From Thalassovita sp. (GTDB lineage Bacteria; Pseudomonadota; Alphaproteobacteria; Rhodobacterales; Rhodobacteraceae): a DNA stretch of 64,000 bases. The stretch covers positions 64,562 through 128,561 of the forward strand of contig JARGPB010000003.1 of the NCBI GenBank assembly GCA_029212905.1, written 5' to 3'. The number at the start of each line of letters is the position of its first letter. The stretch's first letter is position 1. Positions 1-8,968 of the stretch are shown here, piece by piece. The notes under the pieces are model-generated. The model worked only from the letters and a program-made list of their open reading frames with translations, searched no databases and was not told the DNA's origin. The position numbers were made by a program, and so were the translations under genes.

Positions 1-69
1 GGGGGGCAGTATTTTCCCCGGGCCGGCTCGGGTTATTGGGCGCCTGCGCCGCTCCGCGCGCGGGTATGT

Positions 70-105
70 GGGGCGTGGTGGGGGGCTGGCTGCCCCCCAC
101 GCCCC
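70..105 (+). terminator. GC-rich hairpin at left edge
   Basis: A strong inverted repeat: bases 70-86 pair with 92-105 (arms rich in GGGGCGTG and GGGGGGC / GCCCCCC and CACGCCCC) around a 5-base loop. There is no T-run, so it is either a terminator or RNA-stability hairpin for a gene left of the window, or part of a composite repeat, because the conserved 21-mer follows 4 bases later. Confidence 0.5.
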
Positions 106-109
106 CCGC

Positions 110-130
110 GAGTATTTGGAGCAAGATGAA
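110..130 (+). repeat. Copy 1 of intergenic 21-mer GAGTATTT-N3-GCAAGATGAA
   Basis: Exact match to the 18 invariant positions of a dispersed intergenic motif found four times in this window (N3 = GGA). It abuts the ATG at 131 and directly follows a GC-rich hairpin. See the copies at 13307, 17771 and 17827. Confidence 0.8.
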
Positions 131-640
131 ATGCGCAAGCGGGTAAAAATAGCGATTGGAATGGGGGCTGGGGCGATCTGGTCCCTTTTTCTTTTGTGGG
201 TAGGCGGGGAACTGAATTTGCCGGTGTTCAGTCTGGTGCCGATTGTATTCTCGGCGTTTCTGGCGCCTGGCGTGGTTATGCTGTTGATGGTTGGTCGGCT
301 GGCTCAGCGGCGATTCTTTGATGATGCGGCGATTGACGGGCTACCGTTTGAGCAGGGTCAGGGGGGCGCGCTGGATCAGCGGGTTTTATCCAATACCGTT
401 GAGCAATTGATATTGGCTTTGTGTCTCTGGCCTGCGGCGGCTGTGATCTTGCAGGGGGACGGGCCAGGGGTCATTGTCGCTTTGGGGTTAGGGTTTGCTT
501 TTGCGCGGGTGGTGTTCTGGGTGGGGTATCATCTGTCCCCACCCTTGCGCGCTTTTGGTTTTGCAGCGACGTTTTACCCGACGGTTGGTGTCGCGGCCTG
601 GGCGTTTTGGCGTTTGATTGCCAAGCTGAGCGCAGTGTAG
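131..640 (+). CDS. MAPEG family membrane protein
   Basis: About 169 residues starting at the ATG of MRKRVK; an in-frame start 63 bases upstream would translate the hairpin and repeat and is unlikely. Four hydrophobic segments are visible (about 9-29, 33-53, 96-115 and 120-140). The motif LSNTVEQL followed by a RVVFWVGYH stretch is characteristic of the MAPEG fold (membrane-associated proteins in eicosanoid and glutathione metabolism). Bacterial members are of unknown substrate. Its 3' end overlaps the convergent nhaA gene by 67 bases. Confidence 0.75.
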   Translation: MRKRVKIAIGMGAGAIWSLFLLWVGGELNLPVFSLVPIVFSAFLAPGVVMLLMVGRLAQRRFFDDAAIDGLPFEQGQGGALDQRVLSNTVEQLILALCLWPAAAVILQGDGPGVIVALGLGFAFARVVFWVGYHLSPPLRAFGFAATFYPTVGVAAWAFWRLIAKLSAV

Positions 641-1761
641 CCAAGGATTGCCGACAGTACGGATCCCGAAAGGACGCCCAAGCGAACCTCGTTCATCAGG
701 GTGGGGTCGCTGAAGCTGAGCCCGCCGATGAACAGCGACATGGTAAAGCCGATGCCGGCCAGGCAGCTGATCCCATAGATGTGCAACCAATTTGCCCCTG
801 AGGGCATTCGCGCCAACCCGGTTTTGACCATCACAAAGGTGATGCCAAAGACGCCCAGTTGTTTGCCGACGATTAGCCCCAGCGCGATGCCCAGGGGCAG
901 GGGCGCCAGCAGTTGATCCAGAGTCAGTCCGGCCAGCACCACGCCTGCGTTGGCGAAGGCAAAGATCGGCACGATCAGGTACAGCACATACGGGGTCAGA
1001 CCGTGCTCAAGCGCGTGCAGTGGGGATTTCCCCCATTTGTCCTTGAGTGGAATACAAAAGGCGGTGATTACGCCGGCCAGCGTGGCATGGACGCCTGATT
1101 TCAGAACGAAGAACCACATGATTGTGCCCAGCAGGATCGCCGGGGCAATACGGTGCGCGCCCTTCATGTTCAGCCAGATCAACCCGGCGAGCGGCAGCAG
1201 CGCCAGATACAGATAGTCCAGTTTCAGATCCGCCGTGTAGAACAGCGCAATGATCACGATGGCCCCCAGGTCGTCCAAGATGGCCAGCGTTAGCAGGAAC
1301 ACCTTTAGCGACGTTGGCGCGCGGCTCCCCACAAGCGCCAGGATGCCCAGGGCAAAAGCGATGTCGGTTGCGGCCGGAATGGCCCAGCCAGATATCGATG
1401 GTTGCCCCCAGTTGAAGGAGGCAAAGATCAGGGCGGGGACGATCATGCCCCCGACGGCGGCCATTCCGGGCAGGATCACGTCACTGGGGTTCTTGAGCTT
1501 GCCTTCGAGTATTTCGCGTTTCAGCTCTAGTCCGATCAGGAAAAAGAACACCGCCATCAGCCCGTCATTGATCCAAAGGATCAGAGGTTTTGAAAGACCC
1601 TCGCCGTTCAGTGTGACGCTTAGGTAGCTGCTAAGCGCCCCGTCATAAGTACCGTTCAAGGACGAGTTGGCAACGATCATCGCGGCGGCAGCCGACGCCA
1701 TAAGCAGGATACCTCCTGCGGCTTCGTGTTTAAAAAACCTGTCGATCGCGCGTAGCAGCAT
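574..1761 (-). CDS. nhaA: Na+/H+ antiporter NhaA
   Basis: A 395-residue inner-membrane antiporter, close to the usual NhaA length (about 390), that exports Na+ in exchange for H+ and so serves pH and salt homeostasis. The family core is clear: an N-terminal amphipathic segment then a first helix, ATDIAFALGIL carrying one conserved Asp, and LAILDDLGAI carrying the two adjacent Asp residues of the ion site. About 11-12 membrane helices. Monocistronic; the last 22 codons overlap the convergent MAPEG gene. Confidence 0.95.
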   Translation of the reverse strand: MLLRAIDRFFKHEAAGGILLMASAAAAMIVANSSLNGTYDGALSSYLSVTLNGEGLSKPLILWINDGLMAVFFFLIGLELKREILEGKLKNPSDVILPGMAAVGGMIVPALIFASFNWGQPSISGWAIPAATDIAFALGILALVGSRAPTSLKVFLLTLAILDDLGAIVIIALFYTADLKLDYLYLALLPLAGLIWLNMKGAHRIAPAILLGTIMWFFVLKSGVHATLAGVITAFCIPLKDKWGKSPLHALEHGLTPYVLYLIVPIFAFANAGVVLAGLTLDQLLAPLPLGIALGLIVGKQLGVFGITFVMVKTGLARMPSGANWLHIYGISCLAGIGFTMSLFIGGLSFSDPTLMNEVRLGVLSGSVLSAILGYTALSLAIKRQNAQAATPTVG

Positions 1762-1850
1762 TGCATTTCCCTGTCAGTGAGTCCTAATTCCTTTGTGAAA
1801 TGGGGGCGCTTACGCTTCTTTCAATACCAAATAGTTGGGAGGCAGATGGA

Positions 1851-2462
1851 ATGTTGGAACTGGATCATCTGGCTGTTGCGGCCCGGACACTAAAAGAGGG
1901 GCGGGCCTACGTCGAAGAGGCCTTGGGGATCACCCTGCAAAAGGGGGGGCAGCACCCCAGATTTGGCACGCATAATCTGCTGATCGGCCTCGCGGACGGG
2001 CTGTATCTAGAGGTGATCGCGGTGGACCCTCAGGCCGATTTACCCCCAGATCCGCGCTGGTTCCGGTTGGACGAGTTTGATGATGCGCCGGTGCTGCACA
2101 ATTGGGTTTGCCGGACCGAAGACATGCCCGGTGATCTGCCACAATTGCCCGAAGGGGCCGGGCGCCCGATTTCTCTGACGCGGGGCGATCTGCGGTGGAA
2201 AATGGCTGTTCCCGAAGATGGTCGCCTGCCCTATGACGAGATGTGCCCGGCGCTGATCCAGTGGGAGGGGCGTCACCCAGCTGTGGCAATGACGCAATCG
2301 GGCGCGCGGTTGCAACGGTTACTGGTGCGGCATCCACAGGCCCTGGATTTGGCTGCACGGATGGACCCGGTTCTAAAGGATGCGCGGGTTCAGTTCGAAC
2401 ACTCTGATACGCCCGAACTGGTGGCTGAGTTTGACATAAATGGCAGCATCCGTACGCTATGA
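1851..2462 (+). CDS. VOC/glyoxalase-like domain protein
   Basis: 203 residues from ATG 1851, chosen because GGGAGG lies just upstream and the protein then begins directly with the domain (MLELDHLAVAAR). The opening LDHLAVA.. and a following GTHNLLIGLADGLYLEVIAVDP strand match the glyoxalase-like (PF13468-type) vicinal oxygen chelate fold. Substrate unknown. Its stop overlaps the start of the next gene (ATGA), so the two are translationally coupled. Confidence 0.75.
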   Translation: MLELDHLAVAARTLKEGRAYVEEALGITLQKGGQHPRFGTHNLLIGLADGLYLEVIAVDPQADLPPDPRWFRLDEFDDAPVLHNWVCRTEDMPGDLPQLPEGAGRPISLTRGDLRWKMAVPEDGRLPYDEMCPALIQWEGRHPAVAMTQSGARLQRLLVRHPQALDLAARMDPVLKDARVQFEHSDTPELVAEFDINGSIRTL

Positions 2463-2947
2463 TTATTCGGTCTGCTCTGGCCTCGGACGTCGCTGAAATC
2501 GCTGCGCTGTGGAACCCGTTTATCCGGGACACGGCTGTGACCTTTAATAGCATCGAAAAGACACCACGTGATCTGGTGGCGGACATTGAGTCCAAAGAAC
2601 AAAACGGCAAAGCGTTTTTCGTGGCCGAGCGTCATGGCCCTGTGATCGGGTTCGCGACCTATGGCCAGTTCCGTGGCGGGATCGGCTATGCACACACCAT
2701 GGAGCACACGGTGATCCTGTCCTCCAAAGCGCATGGAAGCGGTGTAGGGCGGGCCTTGATGACTGCAATCGAGGATCACGCAGGGGCAACCGGGGCGCAT
2801 TCAATGATGGCCGGAGTCAGCGCCGAAAATCAGGCAGGCATCGCCTTTCACAAGGCCATTGGATACGAGCAGGTCGGGCAGGTAAAACAGGCAGGGTTCA
2901 AGTTTGGGCGCTGGATGGACTTGATCCTGCTACAGAAAATGCTGTGA
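2459..2947 (+). CDS. GNAT N-acetyltransferase, phosphinothricin/methionine-sulfoximine type
   Basis: 162 residues forming one GNAT domain. The acetyl-CoA loop is seen as KAHGSGVGRALM, and the opening IRSALASDVAEIAALWN and the AGVSAENQAGIAFHKAIGYEQVG segment match the PAT/MddA branch that acetylates glutamate-analogue amines. Overlaps the VOC gene by 4 bases. Exact substrate is inferred from family resemblance only. Confidence 0.8.
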   Translation: MIIRSALASDVAEIAALWNPFIRDTAVTFNSIEKTPRDLVADIESKEQNGKAFFVAERHGPVIGFATYGQFRGGIGYAHTMEHTVILSSKAHGSGVGRALMTAIEDHAGATGAHSMMAGVSAENQAGIAFHKAIGYEQVGQVKQAGFKFGRWMDLILLQKML

Positions 2948-3007
2948 TGGCGAAAATGTGCATAATCGCGCAATGACATGGTCTGCGGGCCGGGGTAGGG
3001 TGCGCCC

Positions 3008-3688
3008 ATGTCGATTTGGACCCGCATATCCGACGCGATCGCCGCGCTGGCCATGGGCGAAGGCCTGGCCTCTGTATTCGAACGCCTGCGCACCCCGCCA
3101 GAGCGTAGCGTGGCCTTTACCATTGCGGTGATTGCTCTTGGTGCGAAGATGGCCAAGGCCGATGGGCTGGTCACACGTGACGAGGTGACAGCGATCCGCG
3201 AAGTATTTCAAATCGCGCAAGAGGACGAGGCCGGCGCGGCGCGTGTCTTCAATCTGGCCCGGCAGGACGTTGCGGGTTTCGAGGATTACGCCCGCCGGAT
3301 CAAAGCGATGTATGGCGATAGCAGCGACTGTTTTTGCGACCTGATGGAGGGGCTGTTCCACATCGCCATGGCCGACGGGACATATCACCCGGCCGAGGAT
3401 GCCTTTCTGCTACGCGTGTCCGAAATTTTCGGTCTGCCCGAGGCCGATTTTCGCAGCCTGCGCAGCCGTTTTGTGCCTGACGCGGTCCCCGATCCCTATG
3501 CGATTTTGGGTGCTAGCCCGGACACGCCCATGGACGAGATACGCAAGAACTGGAAACGTTTGATCCGTGATTCTCATCCGGATGCGATGATTGCCCGCGG
3601 CGTGCCCGAAGAAGCGGTCAAAATGGCCGAGCGGCGCATGGTAGACATCAATCGAGCCTGGGAAGAAATCCGCGAGGCCCACAGATGA
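3008..3688 (+). CDS. TerB-like plus J-domain protein (DjlA-type)
   Basis: 226 residues. The N-terminal ~140 residues form a helical TerB-like domain (AFTIAVIALGAKMAKADGLV is the typical helix). The C-terminal ~65 residues are a J domain with the HPD tripeptide (RDSHPDAM), the motif that stimulates DnaK ATPase. Unlike E. coli DjlA there is no clear N-terminal membrane helix, so it is probably cytosolic. The last codon overlaps the next gene's start. Confidence 0.85.
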   Translation: MSIWTRISDAIAALAMGEGLASVFERLRTPPERSVAFTIAVIALGAKMAKADGLVTRDEVTAIREVFQIAQEDEAGAARVFNLARQDVAGFEDYARRIKAMYGDSSDCFCDLMEGLFHIAMADGTYHPAEDAFLLRVSEIFGLPEADFRSLRSRFVPDAVPDPYAILGASPDTPMDEIRKNWKRLIRDSHPDAMIARGVPEEAVKMAERRMVDINRAWEEIREAHR

Positions 3689-4716
3689 TGCGTATCGCCA
3701 CGTATAACGTCGAGTGGTTTAACAATCTGTTTAGCGATACCGGCAAGCTTTTGGCTGATGACAGCTGGTCTGGTCGGCGCAACGTCACGCGGATGCAACA
3801 GATCGAAGCCTTGGGCATAGTGTTTACCGCACTGGACGCCGATGCGGTGATGGTGATCGAAGCGCCCGATCATAATGGCCGACGCGCGACGGTGCCCGCG
3901 CTTGAAAATTTCGCCAAGACCTTTGATATCCGGGCGCGCAAGGCGCTGGTCGGCTTTGCAAATGACACGCAGCAGGAAATCGCACTGTTGTATGATCCCG
4001 ACGCGCTGAGCGCCTGGCACGACCCTCTGGGGGATCCAACGGGCAAAAAGGGCTCGGATCATTGTCCGCGCTTTGACGGGGTGTTTCGTATCGACTTGGA
4101 TGTGGATGATACCGAAGATCTGGTGCGGTTCTCCAAGCCTCCGCTGGAAATTGGCGTGAAAACCAAAGCAGGCACAACGTTTCGCATGATCGGCGCGCAT
4201 CTGAAATCCAAGGCGCCGCACGGTGCTCACGGGCGCGAGGCTGTCATGCGCATGGCCATCGCCAACCGACGCAAACAACTGGCGCAGGCGATCTGGCTGC
4301 GACGCCGGATCGAAGAGCATCTGACGGTAGGCGAGCCGCTGATCGTTCTGGGCGACCTGAATGACGGTCCGGGGTTGGACGAATACGAGGACCTGTTTGG
4401 GCGCTCGTCAGTGGAAATCGTTCTGGGCGAGGGGAACGGCCAGCAACTGTATGATCCACATGCGGCGATGGCGCTGCACCAGCGGATCGGTGCGGTTCCC
4501 AGCTCGGCCCGATTTCACATGCCGAAAGGGAAACGCTATCTTCAGGCGCTGTTGGACTACATCATGGTTTCGCCCGAGCTGCGCAAAGTCCCGGCTGAAT
4601 GGCGCATTTGGCACCCCTATGACGATGAACGCTGCCTGGAGGTCCCTGAACTGCGCGAGGCGCTGATAACGGCCTCGGATCATTTCCCGGTGACGCTGGA
4701 CATTGATCTGGACTAG
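3685..4716 (+). CDS. Endonuclease/exonuclease/phosphatase family protein
   Basis: 343 residues with the EEP fold landmarks: MRIATYNVEWF at the start (metal-site Asn), IEAPDHNGR, LGDLNDGPG in the middle (catalytic Asp-x-Asn) and TASDHFPVTLDID at the end (catalytic Asp-His). Could act as a nuclease or phosphodiesterase; no signal peptide is seen, so probably cytoplasmic. Start overlaps the J-domain gene by 4 bases, implying one transcript. Confidence 0.85.
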   Translation: MMRIATYNVEWFNNLFSDTGKLLADDSWSGRRNVTRMQQIEALGIVFTALDADAVMVIEAPDHNGRRATVPALENFAKTFDIRARKALVGFANDTQQEIALLYDPDALSAWHDPLGDPTGKKGSDHCPRFDGVFRIDLDVDDTEDLVRFSKPPLEIGVKTKAGTTFRMIGAHLKSKAPHGAHGREAVMRMAIANRRKQLAQAIWLRRRIEEHLTVGEPLIVLGDLNDGPGLDEYEDLFGRSSVEIVLGEGNGQQLYDPHAAMALHQRIGAVPSSARFHMPKGKRYLQALLDYIMVSPELRKVPAEWRIWHPYDDERCLEVPELREALITASDHFPVTLDIDLD

Positions 4717-4781
4717 GCGAATTTGTGCGAGGGGACGGGATGCCCTCTAATAAAATTTCCAAATGGGGTTATATTGGGCGC

Positions 4782-5144
4782 ATGAAACAGCTTGTTCCCT
4801 TGATTGCCGTCCTGAGTTTTTCCGCGGTCCCCGTGCTTGCAAACGAGGCCGAGGACGAAGGTTTCTCTTTGATGGAGGAAGGTGCGAAACTGTTCATGAA
4901 GGGCATCATGCAAGAGATGGAGCCCGCCATGGACGACCTGCGCAGCTTTGCCGACACGATGGAGCCCGCCATGCGCGAATTCGTCCGGGAAATGGGGCCT
5001 GCGCTGGCTGAGGTGTTGAAAAAGATCGACGATTTGACCTTGTATCACCCGCCCGAAATGCTGCCGAATGGTGACATCATTATGCGACGTAAACAGCCAG
5101 ACACCCCCGAGGCCACGCCAGAAAACAACGAGATAGAGCTGTAG
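4782..5144 (+). CDS. Hypothetical exported protein
   Basis: 120 residues from ATG 4782; the start gives a clean signal peptide (MKQLVPLIAVLSFSAVPVLA, cleavage before NEAED). The mature part is acidic and helical with repeated MEPAM segments (EMEPAMDDLRSFADTMEPAM) suggesting an amphipathic coiled stretch, and a Pro/Glu/Asn-rich tail. I do not recognise a domain. Its stop abuts the stop of ppx on the other strand. Confidence 0.65.
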   Translation: MKQLVPLIAVLSFSAVPVLANEAEDEGFSLMEEGAKLFMKGIMQEMEPAMDDLRSFADTMEPAMREFVREMGPALAEVLKKIDDLTLYHPPEMLPNGDIIMRRKQPDTPEATPENNEIEL

Positions 5145-6689
5145 TCAGCCCTTGATGCGTACCTCGGTTTCGGCACCCAGAGAGTTCGCCAGAGACTGGA
5201 ACCGCGCGGCGGCGACCTCGCCGAACAGCGGGGCTGCATCTGCGGACAACAGCAAAGTCAGGTGTTTCAGTTTTGGGTGCCACTTTAGCTGTCCCAACGG
5301 CTGTTCCGCCTGAAGCCACATCATCGCACCAAAGCGCATCGCCTTGCCCAGAATCTCGGCTTGTTTTTGCATCTTTTCGTCGATCATGCCGAAAATCGGT
5401 TCAAAAGACGTGCCCGAGCGCGAGTTCTTATACCGATGCAGCAGGGCCAACCCCAGATAGACCCGCTCGGGATGTTTCAGCCCGCCTAGATTGGCGCGCG
5501 TGGCATTGTCAAAGCAAACTTCGGCGCGGTAATCGGGGTGGGCGCGCCAGCTGACATCGTGCAGCAAGCAGGCGGCCTTGATCAGGCGCTTGCGTTCCAG
5601 GGTGGCGGAATTGAACAGCGGCAGGATGAAATCATACAAGGATTTGCCGAATCCCGGCAGGCGGGCGTCCTTGTTTTCGGCGAAATAGCACGATTCAATC
5701 AGCGGATCGCGATCCCGCAGTTTTTGCGGCATCTGCTCATACAGCATGCCTTCGCGGATGCCATAGCTGGACACGGCAATATCATGCGGGTGGAAGGTGC
5801 GAACGACCTCTTTGAGCACTTCGGCCGCGAAAGGAACCAGTTCCATCCGGTTCGAGGAAACGCCACAGCGCTGGCGCAGCTCGGTTGGATCATTTTCGTT
5901 GATATAGCGGATTGTGGCGTCAATTGCCTTCGAACTCATCCGGTATTCATGCAGGACGTGTAGAGGATAGTTCCGGCGTTCCATGTCGATCCGCGCGATC
6001 GCCCGCCAAGAGCCACCGACCAGAAACAGGCGGTTCCGCTGCTGGCCCATGGTCTCGGCCATTTCGGCCATGGTCGCGCGGATAAAGGCCTTTCGACCCT
6101 TTTTGCCGCCCTTGAGATTCCGCAGTTTCAGCGGACCCAACGTCGATGTAACGCGTTTGCCAACCTGGCCCGCGCCGATTTCGGCCAGCTCCATGGACGA
6201 GCCGCCAATGTCACACACCAGCCCATAAGATCCGGGCCATCCCAGCAGCACGCCTTGCGCAGACAGCCGGGCCTCTTCCTTGCCATTGATGACGTGGATT
6301 TTCAGGCCGGTTTCGCGCTCGACCTGAGCCACGAAATCCGGGCCATCGCTGGCCTCGCGGACGGCGGCGGTGGCGACGGCGGTTAGGGGCTGGATGTTCA
6401 GCCCTGCCGCCAGAGCCTGAAAACGGCGCAACGCAGCCAGCGCGCGGCGACGGCCTTCGGGGTTCAGATGGCCGGTGTCGGACAGGCCTTCGCCCAAGGC
6501 ACACATGATCTTTTCGTTGTAGAAATAGGCAGGGCTACGCGCCGCGCCGTCGAACACCACCAATCGGACCGAGTTCGACCCCACATCCACCACACCCACG
6601 CGTGACAGCGCTTTGGCTGACGGGTCATTGAACAGAGGGCGGCCAAACGGACCCCAGTCTTTCGGGGCCTTGTGGGGCGTTTCGTTCAT
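5145..6689 (-). CDS. ppx: Exopolyphosphatase / Ppx-GppA phosphatase
   Basis: 514 residues, typical for Ppx. The N-terminal actin-like ATPase fold shows VGVVDVGSNSVRLVV (phosphate loop) and LVCDIGGSSMELAEI (second phosphate loop); the C-terminal HD-like helical region contains LLHDVSWRAHPDYRAE. It removes terminal phosphate from polyphosphate and may hydrolyse pppGpp. It lies 53 bases downstream of ppk1, so synthesis and breakdown of polyphosphate are probably co-transcribed. Confidence 0.92.
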   Translation of the reverse strand: MNETPHKAPKDWGPFGRPLFNDPSAKALSRVGVVDVGSNSVRLVVFDGAARSPAYFYNEKIMCALGEGLSDTGHLNPEGRRRALAALRRFQALAAGLNIQPLTAVATAAVREASDGPDFVAQVERETGLKIHVINGKEEARLSAQGVLLGWPGSYGLVCDIGGSSMELAEIGAGQVGKRVTSTLGPLKLRNLKGGKKGRKAFIRATMAEMAETMGQQRNRLFLVGGSWRAIARIDMERRNYPLHVLHEYRMSSKAIDATIRYINENDPTELRQRCGVSSNRMELVPFAAEVLKEVVRTFHPHDIAVSSYGIREGMLYEQMPQKLRDRDPLIESCYFAENKDARLPGFGKSLYDFILPLFNSATLERKRLIKAACLLHDVSWRAHPDYRAEVCFDNATRANLGGLKHPERVYLGLALLHRYKNSRSGTSFEPIFGMIDEKMQKQAEILGKAMRFGAMMWLQAEQPLGQLKWHPKLKHLTLLLSADAAPLFGEVAAARFQSLANSLGAETEVRIKG

Positions 6690-6742
6690 GTGAACCCTTC
6701 CTCTACTTCTGGCCCTAGGATGCGTCAGGCGCAGCAGTTAGG

Positions 6743-8917
6743 TCAATCGTCGGTGTGGGTCAACTTGGGAACGTCTTTTGCCCCAGCAGATCCGCGCCCG
6801 GACAGAGATGGGTACTCCATAAAGAACCGGTGACAATTAAAGGCAAATTCACCTTCGTCCCAGGTGGCGCGATCGAAGTGACCATCAGGACGCATGACCC
6901 AGCTTTGGGCGACGTCTGCCATGTTTGCGGCCATGATCTGGCTGACGATCTGTGCCTTTACGGTGGGATTGGTGATTTCCACCAGGGTTTCCACGCGGCG
7001 GTTCAGGTTTCGGCCCATCCAGTCGGCCGAGCTGATATGCACGCGCGCCTTTTTACCTGGGAGCCCGTGGCCATTGCCAAAACACACGATGCGCGAGTGT
7101 TCCAGATACCGGCCCACGATGGATTTGACGCGAATGTTTTCGCTTAACCCTTTGATGCCGGGGCGAATGCCGCAGATGCCACGGATGACCAGGCTGATTT
7201 TGACCCCCGCCTGGCTGGCCTTGTACAGCCCGTCGATGATTTCAGGGTCGATGAGCGAGTTCATCTTGGCCCAGATTTCTGCGGGGCGACCGGCGCGGGC
7301 ATGTTCGGCTTCGGTTTCGAAACCATCCAGCAGGCGCTGTTTCAATCCGTCAGGGGAAATTGCCAGGTTTTCCAGCCCTTCGGGTTCGACATAGCCCGAC
7401 AGGTAGTTGAACACCTTGGTTGCGTCGCGCCCCAGCGCCGCGTCACATGTAAAGAACGACAGATCGGTATAAATCCGCGCTGTAATCGGGTGATAGTTGC
7501 CGGTGCCATAGTGGGTATAGGTCACCAGCTTGTCGCCCTCGCGTCGCACCACGGTCGAGATTTTCGCGTGGGTTTTCCAGTCCACAAAGCCATAGACCAC
7601 ATGCGCGCCGGATCGTTCCAGACGGCGGGATTGGCGGATATTGGCGGCCTCGTCAAAGCGGGCCTTCAGCTCGACCAGAGCCGTGACGGATTTCCCGTCC
7701 TCGGCGGCTTCGCACAGGGCCTCGACAATCGGGGACTTTTTGGAGGTCCGGTACAGGGTTTGTTTGATTGCGACGACATCCGGATCGCGTGCCGCCTGTT
7801 GCAGGAAACGCACCACCATGTCGAAGGTTTCATAGGGGTGGTGCAGCAACATGTCCTTTTGCTTGATCGCTTCGAACATGTCGCCGTCGTGGTCCTGCAC
7901 GCGTTCGGGGACGCGCGGCGTGAAATTCGGCCACAGCAGATCGGGGCGTTCGTCCAGCACCAGTTCCTTGACGTCGGCGATACCGATCATGCCGTCGATT
8001 TCCACGATTTCATGCGGGGTGACGTGCAGTTCGCGCATGATGACGGATTTCAGTTCGTCCGGGGCGCCGGCCGAGATTTTCATCCGCACCACCTCGCCGC
8101 GGCGGCGGCGTTTCAGGGCGGTTTCGAATTCGCGCACCAGGTCTTCGGCTTCTTCTTCGACTTCCAGGTCACTGTCGCGCAGCACACGGAACGTACACTG
8201 GCCCAACATTTTATAGCCAGGGAACAGTTTGTCGATGAACAGCAACAGCAGCTCTTCGAGGGGGACGAACCGGTGGCTTTCGTCGCTCTCGGGGAGTTTG
8301 ACGAAGCGGTCGATCTGGTGCGGAATCGGAAGCAACGCCATCAACATGCGCTTGTCGCGGCGCCGTTCCAGTTGCAGCGCCAGGCTGAACCCGGTGTTCG
8401 GGATAAACGGGAAGGGGTGCGCCGGGTCCACGGCCAGCGGTGACAGAACCGGAAAGACCTTGTTCAGGAACACGTCCAGTAGATAGGGCTTTTCGTTTTC
8501 GGGGACGTCGTCACGGGTCAGAATTTGGATATTTTCGTCGGCCATTTCGGCGCGCAGGGTTTCAAAAACGCGTTGTTGGCTGGCGATCAGGCGGCGCGCA
8601 TCCTCGTTGATCAGCACCAACTGTTCGGCGGGGGTTAGACCGTCCTGCGCCGGGGTGGTGTTTCCGGCGCGCGCCAATTCACGCAGGCCGGCCACGCGGA
8701 CGGTGTAAAACTCGTCCAGATTGGTCGCCGAGATCGAAACGAAACGTACGCGTTCCAGCAACGGGACACGCTTGTTTTTGGCCTCTTCCAGCACGCGCCA
8801 GTTAAAACCCAGCCAGCTGAGTTCTCGATTGTAGAACCGCCCCGGACCTGCGGGGTCCAGTTCGGGAATTTCGACGGGTGTGGCAAAGGGTGCCTTGAGG
8901 AAATCTGCTTGTGTCAT
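6743..8917 (-). CDS. ppk1: Polyphosphate kinase 1
   Basis: 724 residues, matching the family. Makes polyphosphate reversibly from ATP. Domain order: N-terminal four-helix region (FYNRELSWLGFNWRVLEEA), head domain, then two phospholipase-D-like lobes. The two active-site His regions are visible: FVDWKTHAKIS (phosphorylated His) and KARVHISSADWMGRNLNRR. Upstream neighbour hdaA and downstream ppx are on the same strand. Confidence 0.96.
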   Translation of the reverse strand: MTQADFLKAPFATPVEIPELDPAGPGRFYNRELSWLGFNWRVLEEAKNKRVPLLERVRFVSISATNLDEFYTVRVAGLRELARAGNTTPAQDGLTPAEQLVLINEDARRLIASQQRVFETLRAEMADENIQILTRDDVPENEKPYLLDVFLNKVFPVLSPLAVDPAHPFPFIPNTGFSLALQLERRRDKRMLMALLPIPHQIDRFVKLPESDESHRFVPLEELLLLFIDKLFPGYKMLGQCTFRVLRDSDLEVEEEAEDLVREFETALKRRRRGEVVRMKISAGAPDELKSVIMRELHVTPHEIVEIDGMIGIADVKELVLDERPDLLWPNFTPRVPERVQDHDGDMFEAIKQKDMLLHHPYETFDMVVRFLQQAARDPDVVAIKQTLYRTSKKSPIVEALCEAAEDGKSVTALVELKARFDEAANIRQSRRLERSGAHVVYGFVDWKTHAKISTVVRREGDKLVTYTHYGTGNYHPITARIYTDLSFFTCDAALGRDATKVFNYLSGYVEPEGLENLAISPDGLKQRLLDGFETEAEHARAGRPAEIWAKMNSLIDPEIIDGLYKASQAGVKISLVIRGICGIRPGIKGLSENIRVKSIVGRYLEHSRIVCFGNGHGLPGKKARVHISSADWMGRNLNRRVETLVEITNPTVKAQIVSQIMAANMADVAQSWVMRPDGHFDRATWDEGEFAFNCHRFFMEYPSLSGRGSAGAKDVPKLTHTDD

Positions 8918-8968
8918 GCGTGGCTTATGCTTTTTCGGTGTGACGCGGGAATGACACAGAGTCTGCGC

